This document shows positions 1 to 21,790 of a DNA stretch of 64,000 bases, piece by piece. Position numbers and translations under genes: made by a program. The notes under the pieces are model-generated. The model had not been told where the DNA came from, did no database searches, and was given only the letters and a program-made list of their open reading frames with translations. Numbering within the stretch: position 1 is the first letter of the stretch; each line of letters begins with the position of its first letter. Origin of the DNA: Saxidomus purpurata (Eukaryota > Mollusca > Bivalvia > Venerida > Veneridae); assembly GCA_022818135.1 (NCBI GenBank), contig JAFMSR010000014.1:36115837-36179836 (forward strand), given 5' to 3'.

Positions 1-815
1 GAAGATTTTAAAGTTTTTATATATAAGCCATGTAAAACTAATTTTACGGCTATATAAGCCGGGGTATATGAACAACTGGTAAGGTCCACTAAGAATGCTA
101 CATGCCAAATATCGCTCGGCCTGTGGTTTCAGAAGAAGGTTTTTTTTTTTTTTTTTTTTAAACCTTTTTAAAAATAAAGGGCCCCCTGTGCGGGGTCAAT
201 TTTGATCCAGGGCTCATAATTTGAACAATGTTGGTAGAGGTCCACTAGCCAATGCTACATGCCAAATATCTAAGCTCTAGGCCTTGTGGTTTCAGAGAAG
301 AAGATTTTTAAAGTTTTTCCTATATAAGCCTATGTAAAACTAAGGGACCCCTCGTGCAGGGTCAATTTTGATCCGGGGCTCATAATTTGTAACAATCTTG
401 GTAGAGGTCCACTAGCCAATGCTACATGCCAAATATCTAAGCTCTAGGCCTTGTGGTTTCAGAGAAGAAGATTTTTAAAGTTTTCCTATATAAGCCTATG
501 CAAAACTAAGGACCACCCCGCGGGGTCAATTTTTAACGGGGGTCCTAAACAGTTTTACAACAATTGGTTCACAGACGCTCATGCTAAATATCTAAGCTCT
601 GCCTTATGGTTTCAAAGAAGAATATTTTTAAAGTTTTTCCTATTTGTTGCCATAGCTATGGCATGGAAGTTTACAGAGGAGATGCTTCATTTGAAGCAAA
701 ATTCCTGCATAGTTTTCACTTGGACTGAGGTTTCAGAGGATCATGAACAATGTTGACAGACGACGGACAATCATCAATCAGAAAAGCTCACCCTGGCATA
801 GCCAGGTGAGCTAAA
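1..815 (+). mobile_element. Repeat family A copy (hairpin-ended, about 165-bp core), left-truncated by window
   Basis: Tandem core units with GCTCTAGGCCTTGTGGTTTC and TGCTACATGCCAAATATC, then the 3' module with GACGGACAATCATC and the terminal hairpin formed by GCTCACCCTGGC and GCCAGGTGAGC, ending CTAAAA. It lies in the HSPA9 intron that runs off the window. Units are more diverged than in the copies at 30.3 and 53.3 kb. Confidence 0.85.
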
Positions 816-1409
816 AACAATGCAAAAGCTACTGGATCCCAGTATGACCAACAAAAACTTTCAAAGTAGAGTTCAAAGCTAATTCTAACACACATTGCAC
901 CCTGTCTACTCCCAATGGACTAGTTCTTCCCTCCACACCAGTAAGCTGTACAGTTCCCACATACTTCATGTCATTACACATATATTGACAAGTCAAACTT
1001 GAATCAGAGATTTAAGGTTAGTTGTGTTATTCAGCTTTTCTAGGTAACCCACCAGACTGAATAACAACTGACATATCTTATGCCATTACTAACTTCACTA
1101 CCATAAATCGCTTTTGAATTCACAAAACAAAAACTTCACTGTTTTTGATCTCCAGGTCAATTCACTAAACCAGGAACTGGCGAACAAGTGATCCCAATGG
1201 TTGACACTGTTGAAACAATATTTATCACTTCCAGAGAACTTTGTATTACTTAAATGATGAATTTCTGAAGGCGGGCTCTTGCGAAAAAAAAACAACATGA
1301 AAATAAAGTTCTTGTGAATATTTCATGATTTACAATACATGTATCTTTGCTTCTTTAAATATCCATCACACCCTTTTGCATATAACAAATATCTAGCAGT
1401 CTACAATCA

Positions 1410-11713
<10,304 letters not shown>

Positions 11714-11830
11714 TTTTAGTTTGTTCGACACTCGGCCTTTGCACGTGTGGAAATGTCTGGAGCACCTTACGTCAGAATCTGACTGGTTCAACTGTATATT
11801 GGTATATAACCTATATATGGATGGTTAAAA
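11714..11830 (-). promoter_or_regulatory. HSPA9 proximal promoter / 5' leader
   Basis: Immediately upstream of the HSPA9 start codon on the minus strand. It contains a CACGTG E-box at 11742-11747 and a CRE-like site TGACGTAA (minus strand) at 11767-11774, about 30 and 55 bases upstream of the ATG. An AT-rich TATATA-like stretch lies at about 11803-11818. The transcription start is not known, so some of these may be transcribed leader. Site calls are by eye. Confidence 0.45.
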
Positions 11831-12234
11831 ATAAAACCAGTCGAAATTTGGGCTAAACGTTTCATTCAAGCCGGCGCATTCGGCGAGCCCCTTAACCGAG
11901 ATCGGCGAAGTGGCAAATTATGTAAAAAGTAGGTATTTTCATATAATCAAGTCAGAGAAAACAATTTAATCAATATTTATCAGAAATTCAAAACAATTTT
12001 TCATTTTCTATTTTTTTTATTTGCTGGGAACTAAGTGGCCTTGTCAGGGTCATGCCGGGTCACTTACGCCGGTGGATGAAACGGATAGGCCCATTTGATT
12101 TAGGTTATGGGTAAAAACCTGACCTGGTCTAACCAGATGGCCAATCACCGATGCGATTGAAACAACAAGTTATTGCATTCGAAAAGTTCCTTCTAGGGCA
12201 CATCTTTTTATATTATTGTAGTACAAAATACGAC

Positions 12235-12537
12235 AGTCTAAGCTAAGTAAAGTAAAAAATGGGGTGGTACGAAAAACTAAACCATCTCAATACACTTTCT
12301 AAGTAAAAAAGGGCCATAAATCTGACAAAAACCTTGACAGAGTTATGTACTCTTGTCTGTAGATGGAGATTATGATGGTAAACAGGTATGGTAAGTTTCA
12401 AAGCAATACGTGTAATTGTTTTGAAATAAAGTGAGGTGGAACGAAAAACTTAAACAAGGTGTGACGCCAACACCGACGCCGACGCCGAGGCAAAAGGAAA
12501 GCTCCCCTTTTCTTCGAAAAGTCGAGCTAAAAAGCGT
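12235..12537 (+). mobile_element. Repeat family C, 3' part
   Basis: Core-like sequence (GGGCCATAAATCTGAC), a GACGCC microsatellite at about 12473-12490 and the 3' hairpin/subterminal repeat TTCTTCGAAAAGTCGAGCT, as at the 3' ends of the copies at 41.9 and 49.1 kb. 5' truncated. Confidence 0.65.
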
Positions 12538-12839
12538 TTGTGTTTATCTTTCAGATTTCCTGAGACTGTTGCAAATTACTTTCATCTGAAAGAAGCCTTC
12601 ATCAATAGTACAGCACCGATTATACACCAGACTCATTCATGACCATACTATTTGAAAGACCTTGCTTGAACACACTGTTCACAGTAATGTCATCTCATAT
12701 TTGGATCGGCACGGCATACTTAGTCAGTGGTATACATCAACACTTTTCTTACAGAAAGCCTGTGAATCACAGTTGATTAGTACAATCCAATACATCTTAA
12801 CGTCGTATTATTAGAATCCAGTAAGGCGTTCGATAAAGT

Positions 12840-13500
12840 ACCCTTTCAAAAAATCCGTTCAAATTCCATACAGTAAGAGAGGACATAAGTGAAAGTGCTT
12901 TATCATATTTTTAATTCTCTCCGTATATTGAGTTTTCTTGTCCAGAGCATAATTCCAAAGAATGAAAAGGAATTACTCTAAAACTTCATGCACAATGAGA
13001 GGAATTGCGGTGTAAAATAAATATTATTCTACCATACCTAATTTTTGGAATTATCCCCTTTTATTACACTTTCTTGTCCGGAGCCTTACTCTAAAAGTAC
13101 TGACGGAAATTCGAGCAAAAAAAAATTAAGGGGAAATTGCAGTGCCAAAGATCCATAACCCTATATTACCTTATTACTTAATTAACTCCCTTTATTGAAT
13201 TGTCTTGTCTGGAGCATCACTGCAAAAGTATTGAAAAGAATTATTTGAAACTTCAAACACTAATAGAGCACAATGAGAGGTTGTGCAGTGCTCCATAAAT
13301 CTAACTTGCCTAATTCCCCTTTCTTACATTTTCCTGTCCGGATTATAACTCTTTATTAAGATGCTGATGGAAATTTGTTCAAATTGCATACTGTGGGAGA
13401 GTACATGAAAGGGAAATGCAGTGCCCTAGATCCATAACCACATATTGCCTTATTTGTGAATTATTTCCCTTTCTTTTCTGTAAATTTCTGTGAGATCAGC
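12840..13500 (-). repeat. Decayed tandem repeat related to family D
   Basis: CTTGTCCGGAGC-type blocks recur at about 12937, 13072, 13203 and 13332, spaced 129-135 bp. The motif is the reverse complement of GCTCCGGACAAG in the 146-bp units at 46.3-47.5 kb, so this is an older array in the other orientation. Confidence 0.55.
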
Positions 13501-13892
13501 TTGCTGTAATATGCCATAATTTTACACCCAACTTTACACCAAAGTTATCAGGAGCGCCCCACCCCATCTCCCCTGGCTGCCCCCTAATCGTCTCCTATTA
13601 TTTCATTTTACAATATTCATGGGACATATATTATCAACTGTAGGCATCGACATTTTCTTCAGATCTCTTTTGAAACAACCATATATATATTACTTCTCGT
13701 AAAGCTCATAGCACCTTGACTTTTCTAGAAGAAATACGCACAGCTGTTCGTCAAAGTAAGAGAGATGTGCTACAAGTTCGACTAATTACAGAATACCCTC
13801 CGACTGTCTTGGATCCTTACACACAGACTCACATCAACAAAACTGAACAAGTTTAACGAAGGCATGCAAGATCCGTAACTGGTAAATTAAAC

Positions 13893-14190
13893 AAGAGGGC
13901 CAAAATTGCCGTATATCGTTCACCTAGCAGAACCTGGGGTTCTAATTTGAACAATCCACTACATGATGCTACATACCAAATATCTAAGCTGTTCGTCTTG
14001 TGATTTTAGCCAGGAGGATTTTTGAAGTTTTCCCTGCATAATCCCATGTTAAATAATGTCATGATTTGAACAATCTTGGTAGAGGTCACCTAGGCAATAC
14101 TGCATGCCAACTTTCCAGGCTTTGTGGTTTCAGAGAATGAGATATGTAACGTATATCATATATAAGACCATGTAAAAACAACTGATCACT
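13893..14190 (+). mobile_element. Repeat family A, short diverged copy
   Basis: Begins ACAAGAGGGCCAAAATTGCC and continues with CGTTCACCTAGC and about one and a half core units (TGCTACATACCAAATATC, GTGGTTTCAGAGAATGAG). The 3' module is missing. Confidence 0.75.
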
Positions 14191-14199
14191 GGAATGCAT

Positions 14200-15160
14200 C
14201 TGTCTCTTCAACCTGCGCCTGTGAGGAGTCTTGGCAGTTTCCCCTGAGGCGGAATCCTAGGATCGACTGGGACTTTAAGCAATTAAATGAAAAACACATT
14301 TTCCAGTGCCAAAACAAAAAATAATTTTCATGATCATTTGTAAAAGTAAAGCAAATTAATCCTAATCAATAACACAATATTATCCGAATATGTACGATGC
14401 ATAATAACATAAGCCTTGAGGAGCTTTTATAGCCAATACATGATGCATTAGCAGAGAGACTGAAAATATTAAATATCATAAAAGATTGTAAGTAATCGCC
14501 GATGATGCTTGGTAGATGACCGTGATATTCGTAAATAAATTATACAACATCAAAATGGAGTCGCTGTAAAAATTCGGCAATTGTATCCGTTCATATTTCT
14601 GGTGGTACATGTTTAACAGAGTAAGTAAATATATACATTTGTAAAGAGTCATTTTACACATACTATACACATGATTTAAAAGGGATAGAGAATGATTTGG
14701 GCGGCAAGTCAAAATATAGTATTCGGATAAAGAAAATTTGGATGGCCTTCTCTGTTGATGGCTAACAGGCAATAATGAAATATTACGACTATGCGTGAGC
14801 GGTTTGAAAAAAGTGAGCTACACTGGTAGTGTGATAGTGCAAAAAAAAAGATACCCTATCTTACATCTAATAGCTTAAAAGCCCTTGATTACACTATATT
14901 TATGTATCTGTGTAGTAAATAGATAGGAGATTTCCCTCAAATCAAGGGAATGTCTTTCAAACAAAAGGTATTCCCTAGATTTAAACAAACAAGCATCTTT
15001 CAAACAAAAGAAACTACCCAATAAATAAGTAAACCCGGCTATTTTTGTTGGCACGCCACGTTTACGCACGATGTCAGGCGTGAAAGTGAAGTTCACATAG
15101 TTCACATAGTATAAGGCCGAGTATGTTACACATATAAGCATATAGCTTGTTAGGCCTATG
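14200..15160. other. Spacer, nothing recognised
   Basis: AT-rich spacer. Minus-strand frames of 98 and 88 residues (14476-14772, 14875-15141) show no family resemblance, splice pattern or conserved motif, and I do not call them genes. Confidence 0.6.
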
Positions 15161-15235
15161 TTAGTGTTTTCCCTATTGATAATGATCTTTTAAAGATCAA
15201 AGAAATAGCTATCAATTTTTCTAAAATTAAAGGTG

Positions 15236-15615
15236 CTAGTATTAGCACAAAAATTAACAGTATCAAATACTGTTCAAGGTATAATAGTAAATTAATTACT
15301 ATCAATAGGTTGGGTTGCTAAACATTTAACAATGGTGACAGTACTGTGTGTATAGTTAAATGATAATATGGCTAATTATCATCAGATTGGACAGTCTAAA
15401 GCAAATATTTACAAGTTACCGTGAACTGTTAGCACAAAAATAACAGTATGGGCTATTGTTCAAGGTATAATAGTAAATTAATTACTATCATAAAATTGGT
15501 GCTAAACATTTAGCAATGGTAACAGTACTGTGTGTACTGTTATATGATAATATGACTAATTATCATCCAAAATGGACAATTTAAAACATATTATTTACAA
15601 GTTGCTATGAACTAT
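15236..15615. repeat. Two tandem 188-bp units after the CR1 fragment
   Basis: The stretch beginning TTAGCACAAAAA at about 15241 recurs at about 15429 with the same order of sub-blocks (TCAAGGTATAATAGTAAATT, ACAGTACTGTGTGTA, ATAATATG). The units lie directly downstream of the CR1 stop on the minus strand, where the element's 3' untranslated region should be. Confidence 0.75.
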
Positions 15616-15616
15616 C

Positions 15617-16245
15617 TTATTTGTAACATAGGGGTTCAAATTTCGATTCTTGGACCCAGTGTTTATTAAGTCCACGCTTGAAGGCATTTATTGAGGGCGC
15701 AGAAACCACTTGTTCTGGAATTTTGTTCCAGGTGTTAACCACTCTTTGACTGAAAAAGGAACTTTTAAGTTCTGTGTTTGATCTTTTTTTGTAGATCTGA
15801 CGGGAATTTGCCCTTCTGAGTGAGTTAAACAATCCTGGATTATCTCTCTGAGGAAAATAACTGCCCCCACTAACAACGTCCTTTCCTTCAAGTATCTTAT
15901 AGACTTGGATCATGTCTGCACGTTCACGTCTGTATTCTAGACTTGGTATTCCCAGTGTTTTTATTCTTTCTGAGTATGGCATGTGATTTAACCCCTGGAC
16001 CATTCTTGAGGCTCTTCGCTGGACATTTTCTAGGGCTATTTGGTCCTTTTTTAGCCTTGGTGACCAGACTGGGGAGGCATACTCAAGATGTGGTCTTACT
16101 AGTGCTTTAAAGAGCTGTAAAAACATTTCTTTTGACATATATGAGAAGGTTTTGCATATTAAGCCTAGAATTTGGTTGGTTTTTTTTACTTTATTGCTAA
16201 CATGTATTGTAAACTTTAGTTCATTATCAATTAGGCCATTATTTT
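15617..16245 (-). mobile_element. CR1-like LINE, C-terminal reverse transcriptase fragment
   Basis: Minus-strand frame (173 residues from 16138, extendable to about 16245) reading GLIDNELKF, NQILGLICKTF, LVRPHLEYASPVWSP, ENVQRRASRMV, YRRERADMIQVYKIL and VVNTWNKIPEQVV. This is the thumb/C-terminal region that follows the RT domain in CR1/Jockey-type elements; the catalytic part is missing. It ends abruptly at about 16245, where an unrelated inverted-repeat-bounded sequence begins. It differs from the plus-strand LINE at 17.1 kb in sequence and orientation, so this is a separate insertion. Confidence 0.85.
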
Positions 16246-16253
16246 TTTATTAC

Positions 16254-17080
16254 TTGTTACTCGAAGTTTGAAATTAAAAAGCTCCGTACGGAGGAGGGAA
16301 AAAAAACAAAAAAAAAAACAGACTTTTTTTATACATGACAAACTTTGTTTCATCGTGGACCTGCTTTCTCTTCTAAAATCCAACATAAGAACAACCCCTC
16401 CACGAGCAAAATGCCCTTGAATATTTGTTGACTTTTTAGGGATAAAATATATTATTTAAGGAGGGAATGGGGCCGAATTTTGGCCTAAATCGCACTCAAA
16501 AATAACTAAATTTTCAGATAAAAATACTGGTGTCAGTAACAAAACTGTTAACAACAGGCATTATTGTTGAAAAAATCTATTTTTATCTTTTTTTTGAGTC
16601 TTCTGAACACTGTTTTCTTTGGTAAAATTAACAAAAAACGGGGTCGCGAAAATAGACGACAAACGAAAATTCGGCGATTTTCGGCTGACTATTTCAATTG
16701 TAAGGTATCAAATACTTGCAAGAAGTGATTATGAAACGTTTTTATTGATGGAAACTTACTTTTTATAACAATTTTGGCAAGCATTTGATTAATTTAATCA
16801 AAAACTTTTGTCAGCATTCATTTTGAGGGGATTTTTTGTCAAAAATGGGGAAATATACATCATGTTAGGAGGGGAATGGGGCTAAATTATTGTCCCAAAT
16901 CGGTCTGAAAAAATTCACTAGACGAATGCAGCTTCTTGACGTTATCACTTGTATAAACGGACCTCTAATTTCGCGATTTTAAAATTTTGAAAAAAAAAAA
17001 TTTGAAAAAAAAATTTTTTTTTTTGATTTTTTTTTTTTTGAAAATACGAAAAAATAGGGGCGGCGGGTTCGAGTAACGAC
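16254..17080. mobile_element. Insert bounded by a 10-bp inverted repeat
   Basis: GTTACTCGAA at 16256-16265 faces its exact reverse complement TTCGAGTAAC at 17069-17078. The interior is non-coding and A/T-homopolymer rich, with an internal direct repeat (GGAATGGGG blocks at about 16465 and 16871) and a self-complementary A/T tract at 16988-17040. The left edge coincides with the break of the CR1 fragment and the right edge with the 5' limit of the other LINE. No target-site duplication was found. Confidence 0.4.
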
Positions 17081-17149
17081 AAATCAAAAAACACTGGCCT
17101 TAGAACTCCCAAATCGCGTTGGCTTGTGACCTTGTGAAAGCAAGAAGGT

Positions 17150-19044
17150 AAATGTATGTTATTTATTACTAAACCCAGAAGTGATCTTCCTAGGGTAACA
17201 AGAAAGATCACTAAAATAATACATAAAAGAGATAAATTACACACTAAATGTAAAAAGGCTAAAGGAAAAGAGCAGTATAGTAAAATGAGACAACGACTTA
17301 CTATTCTTAAAGCCATCATTCAAAAAGAAATACGCAAATCATATTGGGAGTATTTAGAATCAGTAATCTTTTCTAATGCCTCAGTGACTGGTAAAAACAA
17401 AAAGTTCTATTCTATTGTAAAACATTAAAAAAAAACAGACAATCATGGTGTTGCACCCTTAAAATCTGAAGGTAAAACTCATACCAAACCATCTGATAAA
17501 GCAACTATCTTAAACAAACAATTTGAATCCCTCTTCTCAAAACCTAAACCAGTCAGTCTTAAACAACTTTGTGAATTAAATCTCTTCAAAAATAACAAAA
17601 TTCAGCAAGAAAATCAAATGAATGACATAGATATAACTGTAGAAGGTGTTTTGAAAATGCTCAGGGATCCAAATCCTAACAAGGCGTCTGGACTGGATCA
17701 GCTGTCGCCAAGACTGCTTAGAGAACTTTCTTTCGAAACAGCTCCTTTTCTTACTAAATTCATTCAGAACTCACTGCAAACTGGTATAGTTCCAGATGAC
17801 TGGAAAACTGCTATTGTTGCACCTGTATACAAAAAGGGCCCCAAATATAAAGCTAGCAACTATCGACCGATCTCTTTGACTTGTATAGCCTCCAAACTAA
17901 TGGAGCATATCATGGTCTCAAACATCATGCGCCATCTTGATAGCAACAATCTTCTCACACCTTTTCAACATGGCTTTCGATCCAAACACAGCTGTGAGAC
18001 TCAACTATTATCCTTTACACAAGAAATTTTTGACAATCTCCAATCTGGAAAACAAACAGATCTCATTGTAATGGATTTCTCAAAAGCTTTTGACAAGGTC
18101 GATCATCAACTTCTTCCCTATAAACTCATGAAACTTAGTATCAACAAAACATCTTTATCTTGGATTCAAAGTTTCCTTAGTAGTCGTTCTCAATCAGTAG
18201 TAGTTAAAGGCTCACATTCTGATTCTTTACCAGTTCTGTCAGGGGTACTCCAGAGTTCTGTCTTGGGCCCATGTCTCTTCCTTTGTTACATCAGTGACCT
18301 TCCCGACTCTGATAAAAGTAGGATACGCTTATTTGCTGATGACACAATCATATATCTCACCATCGACTCATCAGTAGACTTTAACAATTTTCAAGATGAT
18401 TTGACAAAATTAGAAGAATGGGAGTGTAAATGGTCTATGGAATTCAATCCTGATAAATGCGAAATCATAAGAATCTTAAAAAAAAGAAAAAACATCATCT
18501 TTCCATATAAATTACACAATCAAGAACTAAAAACTACAGAAAATGCTAAATACCTTGGGATTACCATCAGTGATGACTTTAGTTGGAAAAAACATATTGA
18601 ATCTACTTCTTCAAAAGCTAGTAACACTCTTAGATTCATAAAAAGAAATGTACAATGTAACAACCGTAATATCAAAGAAACTGCCTACAAAACATACGTC
18701 CGTCCACAGTTAGAATACTGTAACACCATATGGCACCCATGGCAGAAAAACTTATCATATGAAATAGAAAAGGTACAACGGCCTGCAGCCAGATATGTTT
18801 TGAATGATTACTCTTACCAAAGCAGCGTAACATCAATGCTTGAAACAACCTCGTCATTGTAGATCATAACCACCTGACAGTCTCTAGAAATCTTAACTAT
18901 AACATACCATTTTCAAGAACACAATATCATATGAACTTCTTTTTCCCTCGCACGATCAGATACTGGAACGCCTTGCCTTATAACATCAAGGACAGTGTGA
19001 ATCTTCAGTGCTTCACATCTGGCCTAGACTCATATATGGACTGA
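17150..19044 (+). mobile_element. Non-LTR retrotransposon reverse transcriptase, broken
   Basis: LINE of the CR1/Jockey-like group, 5' truncated. A first open piece (17156-17428, with the linker-type stretch IIHKRDKLHTKCKKAKGKEQ) stops at a nine-A run (17427-17435); the same protein resumes in another frame (HGVAPLKSEGKTH) and continues in the 414-residue frame 17618-18862. RT motifs in order: NYRPISLT, HGFRSKHSCETQL, DFSKAFDKVDH, SGVLQSSVLGP and the catalytic LFADDT, then YVRPQLEYCNTIWHP. The usual SGVPQGSVLGP has lost its P and G. After 18845 the C-terminus is interrupted by an apparent internal deletion and resumes in another frame (FPRTIRYWNALPYNIKD) to a TGA at 19044. It cannot encode an intact enzyme. 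The 3' non-coding part probably runs to about 19300. Confidence 0.9.
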
Positions 19045-19924
19045 TGTCATCGTCCTGTTTTTATTTTTAACCAAGTTGTATATAGTACTACTTTTACTCT
19101 CTTAACACATGCATATAATGTATCATGTAACATAGCATTTTCTTTTAACAACTGCCCCGACCTCCCAGTTATGATCAGAAATTGATTGTTGGGAGTATCC
19201 CTGTGGATGTAGATGTTATCATAACCAAAAAAATATTTTAAATTCGGTCGTTTAGACATAAAATGATAGTAAAAAATATTCATTCATGTATATGTTTCAT
19301 ATTCCTGTGAATAAATTATGGAATATACCATTTATTTCAAAACTTTTGTCTCGTAAACTGTCGCTTCCTTCTTCTGTTGTCCATCTTGATTGATAGGATT
19401 AGGCATGTGCACGTATGTTAAGTTTAAAAGGCAGATTCAATTTGTTGTATCAGCCTCCAATGAAAAAGTACGGAAGCCAAGGCGGAACATAAATGAAATT
19501 TTAAGTTTTAAAATTATTCTTTGACGAAGGTGATAAAATGTAAAAAAATATTGCAACTTTAACTTTTTTTTCGGTATCCAAGTTAAAAATCTTTGGACAG
19601 TCACTATCTTCAACAAGCTGGTCATGTAGGCTACATCTACAGTTATGGCTCCTATTCGTTGCCATTAGGAGTATAGTATTTACAACTGTAAACTCTGTTC
19701 AACTGGATAAAAAACATAAGTCGTATTATTATTAGTATTATCAGTATAATATGATTATGGAACATCAAAATCAGAATAAAAACATATACCAGTATATTTC
19801 TTTGACAAATAATAAGAATACATTTTTATCACACCTAAACATCTTTGGCAATGACAAGGAATAATAGCAATATTCACTGAAATAATATTCAATAAATTTC
19901 TTTCTTCCCCAGTGCAAAATGTTT

Positions 19925-20262
19925 TAGGATTGCATTCCGTCCGTCGTCCGTCCGTCCGTCCATCCGTTAATCTTCTTCCCTGAAACCACAAGGCCTAGAG
20001 ATTAGATATTTGGCATGTAAAAATGCCTATTGGACTTCTACCAAGATTGTTCAAATCATGACCCCCAGGTCAAAATTCTTGATTTCACATAGGCTAACTT
20101 AAAAAAACAAGAAGGCCGACAGGCAGAGAATAGATATTTGGAATGTTACTTAGCATTGTGTAGTGGACCTCTACGAATTATGTTAGAATCATGAGCCCTT
20201 ATATTATAGCCAATGGTAGTCAGGTGAGCGATATAGGGCCATCATGGCTCTCTTGTTCTGCA
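19925..20262 (-). mobile_element. Repeat family A, short copy, reverse orientation
   Basis: Read on the minus strand it starts ACAAGAGAGCCATGATGGCC, continues ATCGCTCACCT, has about two core units (CTAGGCCTTGTGGTTTCAGG) and ends in a GACGGACGGACGGACG microsatellite at 19938-19970. The 3' hairpin is absent. Confidence 0.8.
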
Positions 20263-21783
20263 ATTATTACAACAAAAGTCAAATCATTATAGTCCTCCGT
20301 GTCAATCATACTTTTTCCTATAATTTGTATATCATGTTCTGGTCAAAAGATCAATGTGCGCTTCATTGTTTTACTCTGGATTATTTACTGCGCTCACAAG
20401 ATTGCGGCCAGATGTCGATGAATTTAATTATGTGGTAAAATTAATACTTGCACTTACCAAAAACTACCTTTTCTGTAAAAATGTCCACTACTTCTAAAAA
20501 AATGTCATTACTTTACTTTTTGTTTTGATTTCCGCAGTAAGTGACCGATATTATACAAAAATTCTTTCGTTTATTTAAAATGTCAAGTTCAGTAGTGTTA
20601 GACTGCAATGGTTTTCAGATGCACTTTATTGTATTGAATAAGACAGCTGTATTTATGATGAAACACGCATTAAATTCTCTCGATTGAGAGATATTAGAGT
20701 GTTTAAATCAAGGAAATTTCTTTCGTTTGAAAGATATCTCTCCGACCTGGTATACAGTAGTGTTTTGCTTTGCCTTTCACCATGTTTCCGGCAAAATGAC
20801 TCAAAGTGGGTCTATTTGATGCAGGAATAGGAGTCTCACAGAATTCCTGCTGAAGGATAACTTAGTCTAATTAATCCGACATTGAGCAAGAGTTTTTTAG
20901 ATAGGCGCTTTGACAACTACAAAAAATCAGATAAAAAAACCCCGGTCAAACCAATGAGCTGAATGAATTAGACTAAGGGATGACCTTATAATGATATACA
21001 TAATTCTTGTTAAGATTGAGCTGTTTGTTTATTTGGGCAATATCTCCGCTTAGAAGTGTCAAACACTCTTAATAGCCCCATTAAACTTCCAGGGCATTTT
21101 TTCCAAGTTCAGGGAATTCACTCTTGCACTTTGGTGTTGGGAAAATTAAGCTGAAGAAGACATTAAAATATTGGTGTAATTTTTCGACACAGTTTTTTGA
21201 AAATTGCATGATTTTAAAGAAATTTTAGTTGGAGGAGATGTTCTATACTTGCTTCTGATATAGAAGGTAAAATGCTTTGTCTTCAGCCAAACATACGAAT
21301 GGACAGACAGAGAGTTGATCACAATAGCGCAGGTGTTACATCTAGGGGGTTAGGCTTTTGGCTAAAGTCATTCAATAAAAAGAAACTGGAGTCTCCAACT
21401 TCATTTTAAAGATATTTTATATCAAATAACTGCTGTACATTATGCCTTACAAGTTTTTTACCCAGTTTTTAATATGTGATGTTCAGAACTGAGGTGGTTA
21501 AACAGCTTAACTGTGAACAATATTGCATGAAATCGCTATACAAAAATGTACAGTGTAAATAGTGTTAAACAATATGAACAAGATGGTTGTTTTTGTCACA
21601 AAAACATATGTCTCCCCCATGGCAGTTTGTTAATGACTGTAATACTGAAACAGGATATTGAAATTAAACAAGAAAATGCGGCCTTGACGAAGGTCCAAGT
21701 CCCAACACTCACTTCAGTTTGACAAATTATGTCATAAAAAATAAATTTACATATAGCAATAACCAGATCTGTATTATTTGTAG
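20263..21783. other. Spacer upstream of MCRS1
   Basis: About 1.5 kb without a recognisable repeat or gene. It should contain an MCRS1 untranslated exon and promoter, but I cannot place them; the sequence just before 21784 (ATTATTTGTAG) looks like a splice acceptor. Confidence 0.4.
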
Positions 21784-21790
21784 GTCTGAG

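Noticed and set aside
451..756. 101-residue plus-strand frame at the left end
   Set aside because: Lies wholly in repeat family A; the same text recurs at other family A copies.
14476..15141. Minus-strand frames of 98 and 88 residues
   Set aside because: AT-rich, no recognisable motif, no splice context.
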